64,000 nt of DNA from Planomicrobium sp. Y74 (GTDB taxonomy: Bacteria; Bacillota; Bacilli; Bacillales_A; Planococcaceae). The position numbers were made by a program, and so were the translations under genes. Every line of letters starts with the position of its first letter. Positions within the stretch are counted from its first letter, which is position 1. Shown piece by piece: positions 38,227 through 47,199 of the stretch. Where the stretch lies: positions 496,001 to 560,000 of the forward strand of contig NZ_RCWH01000005.1 in NCBI RefSeq assembly GCF_003668635.1, read 5' to 3'. Under the pieces are notes generated by a model, which was given only the letters and a program-made list of their open reading frames with translations, had not been told where the DNA came from and made no database searches.

Positions 38227-38859
38227 TTATAGCAAAGGCTTCTTCATCCGATTAAAGCTTTTTTCCAATGTATATTTTTGGATGCCGCGTGCTGCTTTCA
38301 CACTGTTGTCCACATGCGAATGAAAATTGGCATCATTGTTTTCGAAAGCAATGAGCGCATCGATCGAATGGTTCATCCAAGGCTCATTAATCTGGCTGTT
38401 AAGCTCTGCTGCACGCTGGAATTCCCCAGAAGATGCCGCGATATGGGCGAGGTAATAACTGCGCATCGGTTCGCGGTCAATTCCTGCTGCGTGCTGGGCT
38501 GCAATGCCAGGCTGTCCTCGGTATATCGAAAGCAAGGTCCGGTAAATCGATTGCATCACCGGCTGTTTATGTATGAGTAGAATTCGTTCGATGGATCTTT
38601 CAACATCCTGGTCGTTTCCGTGTCCAAGCGCATAAGGAAAAGCGAAAATGGCTTTATGCCGATTGCGGTATATATAACGTTCAATTTGGCGAAGTGAATT
38701 GGAGAAATAAGTGACATAGACCCCCGGCAGCACCATTGCTGTCAGATAAATGATGATGACGATGGTAAACACGAGCCAGCGTGGTGTATCGATGGACAGT
38801 AGAAATCCGGTCACGCTCATTCCAATAAGAAACAGCAATAACAATCGCAGGAATCTCAT
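38227..38859 (-). CDS. Membrane protein of unknown function with helical repeat tail
   Basis: A protein of about 210 residues starting at MRFLRLL, with GGAGGTGG just upstream; the longer frame has no ribosome site. Two membrane helices (about 4-24 and 28-52) are followed by a cytosolic region. Its pattern ([20 protein letters not shown] and similar) suggests TPR-like helical hairpins. It is unrecognised beyond that and may be restricted to Planococcaceae. It lies between kbl and the threonine dehydrogenase gene but on the opposite strand, so a role in that pathway is not implied. Confidence 0.72.
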   Translation of the reverse strand: MRFLRLLLLFLIGMSVTGFLLSIDTPRWLVFTIVIIIYLTAMVLPGVYVTYFSNSLRQIERYIYRNRHKAIFAFPYALGHGNDQDVERSIERILLIHKQPVMQSIYRTLLSIYRGQPGIAAQHAAGIDREPMRSYYLAHIAASSGEFQRAAELNSQINEPWMNHSIDALIAFENNDANFHSHVDNSVKAARGIQKYTLEKSFNRMKKPLL

Positions 38860-38962
38860 AGTCCACCTCCACTGAAAAAATATGACTTGATCTGCAACAT
38901 ATGCCATAAAGGCTTTCTATCAGTATATCAAAAACATTCGTTCCGGGGCACTTCCAAAGTCG

Positions 38963-38991
38963 TTGTGTTTTTTAAAAGAACAATTTATAAT
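38963..38991 (+). promoter_or_regulatory. Probable sigma-A promoter for the threonine dehydrogenase gene
   Basis: TTGTGT (38963-38968) and TATAAT (38986-38991) are spaced by 17 bp, about 94 nt before the start codon. Confidence 0.65.
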
Positions 38992-39084
38992 GACGGTAGA
39001 GCAAAGACTGTTATATCAATGTTTATAATGGAATATATGTGTTTTCACAAAGGACATATGTTTTATTCGAGAGGAGCTTATAAA

Positions 39085-40029
39085 ATGAAACGAATTATGA
39101 TCACTGGTGCACTGGGGCAGATTGGATCGGAATTGACAGGGAAATTGCGTGATATTTACGGTGCTGAAAATGTTTTGGCGACGGACATCCGCCCGTCAAA
39201 TGACACCAGCGGCCCTTTTGAAATCCTGGATGTAACGGATGCACAAAAAATGCACGACCTGGCCAAGGATTTCGGCGCAGATACGATGATGCACATGGCG
39301 GCGTTATTATCGGCTACAGCAGAAGAGAAACCGTTGCTTGCCTGGAATTTGAATATGGGTGGGCTCATCAATGCACTGGAAGCGTCGCGTGAACTCGGCA
39401 TGCAATTCTTTACGCCAAGTTCTATCGGAGCATTTGGTCCATCCACTCCGAAAATGGATACACCCCAGGATACATTGCAGCGCCCGACGACCATGTACGG
39501 TGTCAATAAAGTCGCAGGCGAATTGCTGTGTGATTATTATTACCAAAAATTTGGCGTCGATACACGCGGCGTCCGTTTCCCTGGTCTCATCTCTTACGTG
39601 GCTCAGCCAGGCGGGGGCACGACTGATTACGCGGTCGATATTTACTACAAAGCTCTGGAACAAGGCAGCTACACTTCCTATATCGATAAAGGCACCTACA
39701 TGGATATGATGTATATGCCGGATGCGCTTCAGGCGATTGTCGATTTGATGGAAGCTGACCCTGCAAAACTCGAGCACCGCAATGCGTTCAACGTGACGGC
39801 TATGAGTTTCGAACCCGAACAGATTGCAGCTTCAATCCGCAAGCACATTCCTGATTTCCAAATGAATTATGATGTGGATCCAGCACGCCAGGCAATTGCA
39901 GCCAGCTGGCCGGACAGCATCGATGCATCAGCTGCGAAAAAAGAATGGGGCTTCAAGACAGCCTACGATCTTGATGCAATGACTGCAGATATGCTGGAGA
40001 AGTTAAAGTCAAAACTTCAAAATGCGTAA
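39085..40029 (+). CDS. L-threonine 3-dehydrogenase, extended SDR type
   Basis: A 314-residue NAD-dependent enzyme of the epimerase/extended SDR class. The NAD loop is GALGQIG (8-14) and the catalytic pair is Y138/K142 in [11 protein letters not shown], with S112/S113 before it. [14 protein letters not shown] is characteristic of the SDR-type threonine dehydrogenases found in staphylococci and archaea, unlike the zinc-dependent Tdh of E. coli and B. subtilis. It oxidises threonine to 2-amino-3-oxobutyrate, the substrate of Kbl encoded upstream. The start ATG 39085 follows GAGGAG at eight nt; upstream in-frame codons are leader. Confidence 0.9.
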   Translation: MKRIMITGALGQIGSELTGKLRDIYGAENVLATDIRPSNDTSGPFEILDVTDAQKMHDLAKDFGADTMMHMAALLSATAEEKPLLAWNLNMGGLINALEASRELGMQFFTPSSIGAFGPSTPKMDTPQDTLQRPTTMYGVNKVAGELLCDYYYQKFGVDTRGVRFPGLISYVAQPGGGTTDYAVDIYYKALEQGSYTSYIDKGTYMDMMYMPDALQAIVDLMEADPAKLEHRNAFNVTAMSFEPEQIAASIRKHIPDFQMNYDVDPARQAIAASWPDSIDASAAKKEWGFKTAYDLDAMTADMLEKLKSKLQNA

Positions 40030-40048
40030 GCACGAAAAGCGACAAAAC

Positions 40049-40090
40049 AAGAAAATGCCATCCGCAACCGCGGATGGCATTTTCTTGTTT
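40049..40090. terminator. Bidirectional terminator
   Basis: A perfect 17-bp stem (AAGAAAATGCCATCCGC / GCGGATGGCATTTTCTT) with T runs on both strands separates the convergent dehydrogenase and YjiH-type genes. Confidence 0.95.
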
Positions 40091-40092
40091 TA

Positions 40093-41460
40093 TTAGAATA
40101 GTAGATGAGCAACTCCGGCAATGATCGGCAATGCGATAACTGTGCGAAGAAGGAAAATGACGATCAAATCAAGAATATTGACCGGGATTTTAGAACCAAG
40201 CAAGATTCCGCCTACTTCAGACAAGTAGATTAACTGAGTGACAGACAGTGTCGCTACGACAAAACGTGTCAATTCAGATTCGATGCCTGAGCCAAGAATA
40301 GCCGGGAGGAACATATCTGCGAATCCAACAACCATCAATTGTGCCGCATCTGCTGCCTCAGGAATGCCGAGCAAGTTCAGATAAGGGACAAATGGTGCGC
40401 CAAGTATGACGAACAGTTGTGTATATTCAGCAAGGATCAAAGCGATTGTTCCGAATGCCATAACTACTGGGGCAACGCCAATCCACATATCGAGCACGTT
40501 TTTAAATCCATCTTTGAAGAAATTGCTGACTGAGCGGTTGCGATTTGCTTTTTCAAGCGCTTTTTCCATACCGTGTGAAACCACGTTATAGCCTTTAGGG
40601 ACATCTTCTGTTTGGGATTCCTGCTCAGAACCGTCGATGAATGTCGTCGGTTTACGGGATAACGGATAGATGCGCGGCATAATCAATGCAAGAATGATAC
40701 CTGCAAGAATAACTGTAGCGTAATATGGAAGGAAGTAACTTGCCAGACCGATTTCACCAATTACAACAATTGCGAAAGTGATCGATACAACGGAGAAAGT
40801 TGTTCCGATAATAGCTGCTTCGCGTTGTGTATATCGATTGTCCTCATATTGCTTGCTCGTTAAGAGGACGCCGATCGTACCATCTCCAACCCAAGAAGCA
40901 AGAGCATCGATTGATGAGCGGCCAGGGAGCCGGAACAAAGGACGCATAATTTTCACCATCATGGAACCGAAGAATTCCAGTAGGCCGAAATTCATTAACA
41001 GCGGTAACAGAAGACCAGCAAACAGGAAGATCGTGAACAGGAATGACAATAAACCGTCTCCGGAAAGTAGAAGTCCTCCTGTATTTTCATTCCAGACTGC
41101 TTCAGGTCCTACTTGGAACAAGACCATGAAAGCGAAGATAGCTGCAACGACGCGTGTAATAGTCCAAAACAAACTTACGTTGAAAAGTTTGTCGAAGAAC
41201 GGTACATTCTCGTCTTTATTCGGTTTTTTGGCTATGTATACCAATGATCCGAGGGCTGCAATCGACAAAATAACGAGCATGATCCAAGGTACGAATGATG
41301 CGATGTTATCTGCCAGCCAGTTAGCCAGTACGGCAATGGTGACCATCCATACCGTTATGCCATCAGCATCGGTAATTGGAATCGGAACCAAGAACAGCAG
41401 GATACCAAGTAATGATGGGATAAGAAATAAGAGCCATGTTGACGTTGAAAACTTTTTCAT
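40093..41460 (-). CDS. YjiH family nucleoside-recognition (Gate) membrane protein
   Basis: A 455-residue protein with about 10-11 membrane helices. Two Gate-type segments (near 140-260 with RLPGRSSIDALASWVGDGT, and near 330-450 with ADMFLPAILGSGIESELTRF) match the YjiH family, distant relatives of nucleoside transporters. The start is ATG 41460 with AAAAGGGG upstream. The transported compound is unknown; nucleoside or small-metabolite movement is inferred only from the fold. A cre-like sequence lies 68 bp upstream. Confidence 0.85.
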   Translation of the reverse strand: MKKFSTSTWLLFLIPSLLGILLFLVPIPITDADGITVWMVTIAVLANWLADNIASFVPWIMLVILSIAALGSLVYIAKKPNKDENVPFFDKLFNVSLFWTITRVVAAIFAFMVLFQVGPEAVWNENTGGLLLSGDGLLSFLFTIFLFAGLLLPLLMNFGLLEFFGSMMVKIMRPLFRLPGRSSIDALASWVGDGTIGVLLTSKQYEDNRYTQREAAIIGTTFSVVSITFAIVVIGEIGLASYFLPYYATVILAGIILALIMPRIYPLSRKPTTFIDGSEQESQTEDVPKGYNVVSHGMEKALEKANRNRSVSNFFKDGFKNVLDMWIGVAPVVMAFGTIALILAEYTQLFVILGAPFVPYLNLLGIPEAADAAQLMVVGFADMFLPAILGSGIESELTRFVVATLSVTQLIYLSEVGGILLGSKIPVNILDLIVIFLLRTVIALPIIAGVAHLLF

Positions 41461-41527
41461 GAACTTTCCCCTTTTCTTTGTGCATAAAAACACATTATAA
41501 CTACTGATTATACAGCATTCTTCCCCC

Positions 41528-41540
41528 GAGAACGCTTTCA
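41528..41540 (-). promoter_or_regulatory. Candidate CcpA (cre) site
   Basis: On the minus strand TGAAAGCGTTCTC fits the core pattern TGNAANCGNWNNC, 68 bp upstream of the YjiH-type gene. The outer bases do not fit, so it is only a candidate. Confidence 0.3.
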
Positions 41541-41570
41541 GTAACATTGTTTATTTTATCTGAAAACAAT

Positions 41571-41690
41571 AGAAAAGCGCAAGCGCCCATTTAGCCCCGA
41601 CAAACGCTGGAGGATTTGACGTTCATGGCGTTTTTTGCCAGGAATGGCGAATCCGAAGCGACTCGAGGGGCTGGGCGCTGAAGTCTGGAC
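41571..41690. repeat. Single unit of the dispersed mosaic repeat
   Basis: One unit from GAAAAGCGCAAGCGCCC to GAAGTCTGGAC. It carries CCCCGACAAACGCTGGAGG, a TGGC-GTTTTTT-GCCA hairpin and GAAGCGACTCGAGGGGCTGG, matching the second unit at 20.7 kb. Confidence 0.88.
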
Positions 41691-41759
41691 ACAGCTATTC
41701 TGCTTGTTAAGATTTAATAAACTTATAATTCCATACTATTGCAGAAACGCCAGAAAAAA

Positions 41760-41791
41760 CACCCTTATTTTCAATTAAGAAAATAAGGGTG
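41760..41791 (-). terminator. Terminator of the yojF-bshB2 operon
   Basis: A 13-bp perfect stem (CACCCTTATTTTC / GAAAATAAGGGTG) is followed on the minus strand by a T run. Confidence 0.92.
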
Positions 41792-41799
41792 CAAATTAC

Positions 41800-42489
41800 T
41801 TAGAAAGTTGTTTCAAAATCGTCTTTCCAACGGTAATTATAGAATCGCTCTTTCGTGAGCCAGTTTTCCGTTTCGGTGTCCCCCTGCGCCAATTTATGTT
41901 CCATTTCCTCCAGCATCCAAGCTGTTTGGGAAATGTGCGCTTTCATGGACGCCATCTTATGGTCTCTGACTGGTGTGATGTCATAGACGATGTCCGGGTT
42001 GCCAAGAACTTCGAGTGTGTTATTGGCAAATGCCACACAATGCAATTTCGGGCGATCTTCCTTCCGGCGGACAGCCCGGACCACAGCACGTGCTGTCGCT
42101 TCGTGGTCGGGATGGACGGCGAATTTCGGATAGAATGTGATGATTAAAGAAGGATTCAATTCCTCAATAAGATCTGTCATCATGCCGACCATTTTTTCAT
42201 CATCTTCGAATTCAATAGTTTTATCGCGCAGCCCCATCATGCGAAGATCGGTCAGACCGATAGCTTCAGCGGAGGCTTTCAATTCTTTCTTGCGGATTTC
42301 CGGGAGAGATTCCCGTGTCGCAAACGGTGGGTTTCCTAAATTCCGGCCCATTTCACCAAGAGTCAGGCAGGCATATGTAACCGGCGAACCCTGTTTAATA
42401 TGTGTAGTCATTGTTCCGGACACACCGAACGCTTCATCATCCGGGTGAGGGAACACCACCAATACATGTCGTTCTTTTGGTATCGTCAT
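41800..42489 (-). CDS. bshB2: Bacillithiol biosynthesis deacetylase BshB2
   Basis: A 229-residue zinc deacetylase of the LmbE/PIG-L family. It removes acetate from GlcNAc-malate to give GlcN-malate in bacillithiol synthesis. The metal-binding motif is PHPDDE (14-19) with a late HPDHEATAR. It pairs with yojF upstream (12 nt gap), as in B. subtilis, where YojG is the second deacetylase, BshB2. The other bsh genes are not in the window. The protein is cytoplasmic. The operon ends in a strong terminator. Confidence 0.93.
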   Translation of the reverse strand: MTIPKERHVLVVFPHPDDEAFGVSGTMTTHIKQGSPVTYACLTLGEMGRNLGNPPFATRESLPEIRKKELKASAEAIGLTDLRMMGLRDKTIEFEDDEKMVGMMTDLIEELNPSLIITFYPKFAVHPDHEATARAVVRAVRRKEDRPKLHCVAFANNTLEVLGNPDIVYDITPVRDHKMASMKAHISQTAWMLEEMEHKLAQGDTETENWLTKERFYNYRWKDDFETTF

Positions 42490-42501
42490 TTCTATTCCCC
42501 C

Positions 42502-42852
42502 TTAATAACTGAATGGTGTTTCGCTGATTTGCAGCGCCACCGCCAATTTTCCTGTTCCGTCATGCCCTGCGAGAAGCAGGCGTCCCTGGTCGTCCATTTC
42601 GTAATGGGTGATGCCTTGTGCATAAACCCAGCCATGCGGCAATTTCAAACCGACGCGGTGCGGGCTGTCCCCGACTACTTTGCCGAGCTCATAATTAATG
42701 ACGACATTGCGGATAAAAGCTCCGGCATTGAAAAATGCTTCATTAAAATGGCTGGCGTAGGATCCATTCGTGGTTTCCAGGTGAAGATATACATCTTTTC
42801 CGGCGAACGCATCCAATTGGACCTGCAATTTTTTTACTTCGACTAATTCCAC
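42502..42852 (-). CDS. yojF: YojF family protein (DUF1806)
   Basis: A 116-residue protein of the YojF/DUF1806 family, of unknown biochemical role but consistently next to bshB2. The GTG start at 42852 is chosen because GAGGAGGG lies eight nt upstream; the longer frame from TTG begins within that site. Recognisable stretches are VYLHLETTNGSYA, GAFIRN and GLKLPHGWVYAQGITHYE. A role tied to bacillithiol or to BshB2 folding is inferred from gene order only. Confidence 0.88.
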   Translation of the reverse strand: MELVEVKKLQVQLDAFAGKDVYLHLETTNGSYASHFNEAFFNAGAFIRNVVINYELGKVVGDSPHRVGLKLPHGWVYAQGITHYEMDDQGRLLLAGHDGTGKLAVALQISETPFSY

Positions 42853-42991
42853 AATAAAACCCTCCTCAAACAATCCGTATCTTTTAAGTATATGGAAAAA
42901 ATAGCGAGATTGCGATTAGTTAGCTCTACGGCTTCCAAAATAATGGTAGAATAATGAAAGAGAGAATTTTCCAATAAAGAGGATGGGGAAC

Positions 42992-43855
42992 ATGAAATTA
43001 TTGCTGAGATTTTTTATTGCCATCGCAGGGATTATTCTTGCCAGCAGTTTGCCGATTCTGATAGCCGGCTGGTTACAGGGGGAATGGAGATGGAATATCT
43101 ATTTCGAATCCATTCAGACAACTTTACAGGAACTTTGGCCAATCCATGAAATCGCCTTTTTCAATTACCGTGCGCAAAGGCCGATGCCATTATTTCCAAA
43201 TGTTCTGGAATACATAACCTACTCATTGCAGATTCTGTTTTTGGCTTTGCTGGCCGCAGTGGTGGTTTCACTGGTTCTGACCGTTGTTACGATGCTTCTT
43301 TCCGAAAAATCGCGTGAAAGAGTCCAAATGGCCCTCTATTTTCTGGAGTCAATTCCTGATCTCTTGATCATCATGCTGGCTCAGCTGGCAGTCGTTCTGT
43401 TCTTTAAGCAGACAGGAATTCTGGTTTCCAAAATAGCTGCAGTAGGAGACGACCGGATTTACTGGCTGCCGGTGCTGTGTCTCGCAATTCTGCCGACCAT
43501 CCAGTTATACCGGTTGGCGATGCTGACTTTCCAGGAAGAAGAGCGGCAGATGTATGTGGATCTTGCACGGGCATTGGGCTTCTCAAAAGTCTATATCGTT
43601 TTGGTTCACATGTTCCGAAATGCCGTCATCAGTGTCTTTTTCCAATCTAAAAAGACGATGTGGTTTATGCTGTCGAATCTGTTCATTCTGGAGCTGATGT
43701 TCAATTTACCGGGCATCATGCTGTTTCTTCGTGATAATATGTATCCTGCCGGTTTCCTGGTTGCTGTATTCAGTTTCTTCTTGCCGATGTTCTTCTTGTA
43801 TAGCTATGGCGAATGGTATTTTGTGCGCCGGATGCGCGGAAAGGGGGCGGTGTAA
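42992..43855 (+). CDS. Oligopeptide-type ABC transporter permease (DppB-like)
   Basis: A 287-residue permease with six membrane helices. The BPD-type coupling loop DLARALGFSKVYIVLVHMFR (about 188-207) contacts an ATPase. ATG 42992 is nine nt after AGAGG; ATG 42983 abuts the site. The next gene encodes the DppC-type partner, contiguous with this stop codon. No binding protein or ATPase gene lies nearby, so this pair must borrow those from elsewhere or be a relic. The substrate cannot be told; peptide or nickel transport is the family norm. Confidence 0.85.
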   Translation: MKLLLRFFIAIAGIILASSLPILIAGWLQGEWRWNIYFESIQTTLQELWPIHEIAFFNYRAQRPMPLFPNVLEYITYSLQILFLALLAAVVVSLVLTVVTMLLSEKSRERVQMALYFLESIPDLLIIMLAQLAVVLFFKQTGILVSKIAAVGDDRIYWLPVLCLAILPTIQLYRLAMLTFQEEERQMYVDLARALGFSKVYIVLVHMFRNAVISVFFQSKKTMWFMLSNLFILELMFNLPGIMLFLRDNMYPAGFLVAVFSFFLPMFFLYSYGEWYFVRRMRGKGAV

Positions 43856-44875
43856 ATGTGGAAACAGCCTTATTTTGTCATCGGTCTCAGCATTATCGCC
43901 TTCTTCCTTGTAGGCAGCTTCGTTTATGAATGGATTTGGGGAAATGTTCCGCGCCAGATTTATTACATCATGGAAGGTGGACGTGCGGTAGAAGGTGCGC
44001 CGATTTCGCCGAACTGGCAATTTCCGCTGGGTTCAGATGAATTCGGCTATGATCTTCTCGGCAAGCTCATGCTTGGCGCGAAGTATACAATCCTTGCCGC
44101 TTTGGCGGTAGGGGCTGTGCGTATGCTGATTGCTGTGCCGCTTGGCTATATTCTCGGCACCTATTTGGATAAACACCGCAAATGGATTTCGAGTCTTGCG
44201 GATTCGATGCACTATATTCCATTAACCTTGTTTGCTGCCTTTGTTTTGACACCTGTCTTATGGATGCCGCCGGAAGGCTTCACAAATACTATCTGGGAAC
44301 GGATCGGCATACAGGTTGTCATCATGGCGCTGTTGACGGTCCCGATTGTCGCAATATTGATTGCCAATGAAGCGGCATTGTTGCTTGACAAGGAATATAT
44401 ACTTGCGGCAAAAACACTTGGCGCAGGCCGCTTACGGATTATCCGTCAGCATCTGTATCCACAGATGCGTGAAAAAATTGCCGTACTGTACGGCCAGCAG
44501 GTGATGGAAACATTCATCGTTTTCGCCCATCTTGGTCTTTTGAAACTGTTTCTCGGAGGCACCAAGGTCAGTTACGACCCAATGTTCGGAGATCCGCCGA
44601 TGTCCATATCCTATGAATGGGCTGGATTATTCGGCTCAACTTTCCGGTATCTCCAAAGCGCCCCGTGGCTCCCGCTTGCGCCAGTCCTGTTTATCGGCCT
44701 GACTATTTTCGCGGTGTCGCTGATGATGGAAGGCTATCTGCGTTCGAAAAATCCGAAAGTCAAAAAACTGCGGAAAGCGAAAGTTGAAGAACCTTTAGTC
44801 GAATGGAACCGCGAGCAGCTTCGGCATAATTTGGTGCGGATTAAAGAGCAGGAAATGGTGAAAGCGGAAGAATAG
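43856..44875 (+). CDS. Oligopeptide-type ABC transporter permease (DppC-like)
   Basis: A 339-residue permease with six membrane helices. FPLGSDEFGYDLLGKLMLGAK (split across 57-77) is the DppC-type N-terminal segment, and EYILAAKTLGAGRLRIIRQH is the ATPase-coupling loop. A charged C-terminal tail of about 45 residues (KKLRKAKVEEPLVEWNREQL) is unusual for the family. It starts directly after the stop of the DppB-like gene, so the pair is translationally linked. No ATPase or solute-binding protein gene follows; a terminator does. Confidence 0.86.
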   Translation: MWKQPYFVIGLSIIAFFLVGSFVYEWIWGNVPRQIYYIMEGGRAVEGAPISPNWQFPLGSDEFGYDLLGKLMLGAKYTILAALAVGAVRMLIAVPLGYILGTYLDKHRKWISSLADSMHYIPLTLFAAFVLTPVLWMPPEGFTNTIWERIGIQVVIMALLTVPIVAILIANEAALLLDKEYILAAKTLGAGRLRIIRQHLYPQMREKIAVLYGQQVMETFIVFAHLGLLKLFLGGTKVSYDPMFGDPPMSISYEWAGLFGSTFRYLQSAPWLPLAPVLFIGLTIFAVSLMMEGYLRSKNPKVKKLRKAKVEEPLVEWNREQLRHNLVRIKEQEMVKAEE

Positions 44876-44890
44876 GATGAAAATCGAACA

Positions 44891-44926
44891 AAACAAAACC
44901 CTCACGACTAGCGAGGGTTTTGTTTA
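44891..44926 (+). terminator. Terminator of the permease pair
   Basis: AAACAAAACCCTC pairs with GAGGGTTTTGTTT around a nine-nt loop. Confidence 0.92.
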
Positions 44927-45038
44927 TTATTGGTGAAATATATAGATGCATGAAGAATGACGAAATTTCTGCAGGAAAACATGGCGCTTAGAAAGAATTA
45001 ATTAACCTGCAAACACTTGAAACAAAGGGGAAATGAAG

Positions 45039-45923
45039 ATGGTTGAAATAAGAAGGTTGTCGGAATGTACGGTTGAACAAGGGGTGGAAGCTTGGAATAA
45101 AGGATTCGAGGGCTATCATTTTGATATGACGACAACACCGGAAGCTTTTGAAAAGAGAATGGCTCAAGAGGGCCTTTCAGGAGACTTGTCCGTCGTGGCG
45201 TTCGACGGCGAGGAACCGGTGGGCCTTGTGCTGAACGGAATACGGGAATCGGCCGGCAGAAAAGTTGGTTGGAACGGTGGCACGGGGGTTGCCGTGTCCT
45301 GGCGCAAAAAAGGCGTCGGTAAGCAGTTAATGGAAAAAACGCTCGAAATCCTGAAAGAACAGGGTGTTGAAGTGGCGACTCTTGAAGCGATTTCAAGCAA
45401 TGAAAAAGCAATCGAATTATATAAAAAACTGGGCTATAAAATTGTGGATGAACTTCATTTCATGAAATTGGACGGGGCGGTTGAAGGAGAGTCGAATGAT
45501 GCGTCTGAAAAATATAGCCTGCGAAAAGCTGATCCGGAAGAAATCGGGCAGCTGCCATTTTATCGGGGAGATTTTCCGTGGCAGATCCAATGGCAAAGTG
45601 TCCGGGACGGCGAAGGCTTGATCGCCAGGGATGGAGAAGGGCAGCCGTCAGGATATGCGTTTTTCAGGAAATTGAACGATGAGGAAGGAAATCATTCCCG
45701 CACTATACTGTATCAATGCGAAACTGCACCGGATGAAGAGGAGCGGGAAGAAATTACAAATACACTTTTGAATAGAGTCTTTGGGAATTTCGCAGGTGCA
45801 ATCAGCCGGACAGCGGTCAATGTGCCTGTGTCTGCAAATGCTGTAACCTATAAGGTCTTGCAGGATAGAGGATTTGAAAAGAATATTTCACAGGTGTTTA
45901 TGAAAAAAGAACTGAAGGAATAA
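45039..45923 (+). CDS. Tandem GNAT-domain acetyltransferase
   Basis: A 294-residue protein. The N-terminal GNAT domain (about 1-145) is complete: GVAVSWRKKGVGKQLMEK binds acetyl-CoA and SNEKAIELYKKLGY closes the domain. The C-terminal half (about 155-294) looks like a second, degenerate GNAT fold ending VLQDRGFEKN. The start is ATG 45039, eight nt after AAGGGG. The acceptor substrate is unknown. It converges on pdxK across a bidirectional terminator. Confidence 0.85.
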   Translation: MVEIRRLSECTVEQGVEAWNKGFEGYHFDMTTTPEAFEKRMAQEGLSGDLSVVAFDGEEPVGLVLNGIRESAGRKVGWNGGTGVAVSWRKKGVGKQLMEKTLEILKEQGVEVATLEAISSNEKAIELYKKLGYKIVDELHFMKLDGAVEGESNDASEKYSLRKADPEEIGQLPFYRGDFPWQIQWQSVRDGEGLIARDGEGQPSGYAFFRKLNDEEGNHSRTILYQCETAPDEEEREEITNTLLNRVFGNFAGAISRTAVNVPVSANAVTYKVLQDRGFEKNISQVFMKKELKE

Positions 45924-45924
45924 G

Positions 45925-45957
45925 AAAAGGAGGACGCATTTTCAGCGTCCTCCTTTT
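45925..45957. terminator. Bidirectional terminator
   Basis: A perfect 13-bp stem (AAAAGGAGGACGC / GCGTCCTCCTTTT) lies between the convergent GNAT and pdxK genes. Confidence 0.93.
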
Positions 45958-45976
45958 CTATTGAAGAATCCGGAAA

Positions 45977-46810
45977 TTACAATTCCAATACTTCAACTTC
46001 TGTTTTCGGAAATTTATTGGCAGCGCCATGCATAACCGGGCCAACATATTCGTTCAGCTTCCAGCCGTGTTCGATGGCAGCTGATACGAAAATTTTAGCG
46101 TTCAATACGGCATCTTTTACCGATTGGCCGTTTGCGATGTTGGCTGTGATGGCGGCAGCGAATGTACAGCCTGCGCCGTGGTTGTAGTTCGTATCTGTTT
46201 TCGGTGCTGTCAGCAAATAATGCTTCTCGCCGTCGAACAGCAAGTCTGCCGCTTTTTCATGCTTCAATTGTTTGCCGCCTTTTACGACAACGAATTTTGC
46301 ACCGCTTGCATGGATCTTTTCAGCAGCTGCCTGCATTTCTTCAACCGTACTTATACGGCCAAGGCGAGACAATTCTCCAGCTTCGACAAGGTTCGGTGTA
46401 ACGACTTTTGCGTGTGGCAATAAATACTTGATCATGGCATCGACATTTTCAGGGAACATCACTTCCGCTTCGCCTTTGCATGCCATAACGGGATCGATCA
46501 CAACATCTTTGATGCCGGAAGCGGCAATCGCTTCGCCCGCGGTCTGAATGATTTCAGCTGTTGGCAGCATACCTGTCTTTAATGCATCAATGCCAGTGGA
46601 AAAGGCAGTTTCCATTTGTGATTTCAGCGTATCAACCGGAATCGGGTGGACCCCGTGGCTCCAATTATTATTCGGGTCCATAGTTACAATGACCGTCAAA
46701 GCGTTCATACCGTATGTTCCGTGTTCCTGAAAAGTTTTGAGGTCCGCTTGAATGCCGGCACCGCCGGATGTATCGGATCCTGCAATTGTTAAGGTCTTTT
46801 TGAGTGACAT
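45977..46810 (-). CDS. pdxK: Pyridoxine/pyridoxal kinase, ThiD-like
   Basis: A 277-residue ribokinase-fold kinase. It phosphorylates pyridoxine/pyridoxal with ATP; in this branch hydroxymethylpyrimidine may also be used. GSDTSGGAGIQADLKTF is the N-terminal substrate motif. C111 in VMACKG and C215 in NHGAGCTF are the lid and active-site cysteines typical of the dual PdxK/ThiD group. The sequence follows B. subtilis PdxK closely, and ung/ywdI/ywdK lie nearby as they do in B. subtilis. It is on the minus strand, divergent from the ung group after a small membrane gene. Confidence 0.92.
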   Translation of the reverse strand: MSLKKTLTIAGSDTSGGAGIQADLKTFQEHGTYGMNALTVIVTMDPNNNWSHGVHPIPVDTLKSQMETAFSTGIDALKTGMLPTAEIIQTAGEAIAASGIKDVVIDPVMACKGEAEVMFPENVDAMIKYLLPHAKVVTPNLVEAGELSRLGRISTVEEMQAAAEKIHASGAKFVVVKGGKQLKHEKAADLLFDGEKHYLLTAPKTDTNYNHGAGCTFAAAITANIANGQSVKDAVLNAKIFVSAAIEHGWKLNEYVGPVMHGAANKFPKTEVEVLEL

Positions 46811-46873
46811 ATATATTACCCCTTTAATAGATAGAATGTTTGCTATGTTTCATTTTAACAAAAAGCCCTGCAT

Positions 46874-47128
46874 TTACAATCTATTGGGCTTTTGCGGCCA
46901 TAACAGCAGCACTGAAGTAAGCGCGCCGATAACTGCGAACAATAAAGCAAAGGTGCCCATGATCCAGTTGTCGTTTCTGAAAAGACCAAATGCTATCAGG
47001 AATGTTAGAATGGTAGCAATTGCAATAACAGCAGCAAGACAGCCGACACCTGCGCTTTTGGCGCTTTCGGGAGCAGTTTCACCTTTAGTTGAAGAAACGG
47101 TTTTGATTTTATCAAGCCAGTCAGCCAT
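46874..47128 (-). CDS. Small membrane protein of unknown function
   Basis: An 84-residue protein with two membrane helices (about 26-48 and 55-77) and a short polar N-terminus (MADWLDKIKTVSS). The ATG at 47128 follows AAGGAG by eight nt; the next upstream ATG is too near the site. It is transcribed toward pdxK with a 63-nt gap, so the two may form an operon. I do not recognise the family. Confidence 0.75.
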   Translation of the reverse strand: MADWLDKIKTVSSTKGETAPESAKSAGVGCLAAVIAIATILTFLIAFGLFRNDNWIMGTFALLFAVIGALTSVLLLWPQKPNRL

Positions 47129-47199
47129 GGGCATCGCTCCTTTTATAGAATTATCGTAACACGACAATCAGCTGAAAAAAATAGAAAGAGGGATGTCAA

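Noticed and set aside
40778-41500. Plus-strand open frame of 240 codons
   Set aside because: It is antisense to the YjiH-type membrane protein gene and has no family resemblance or ribosome site.
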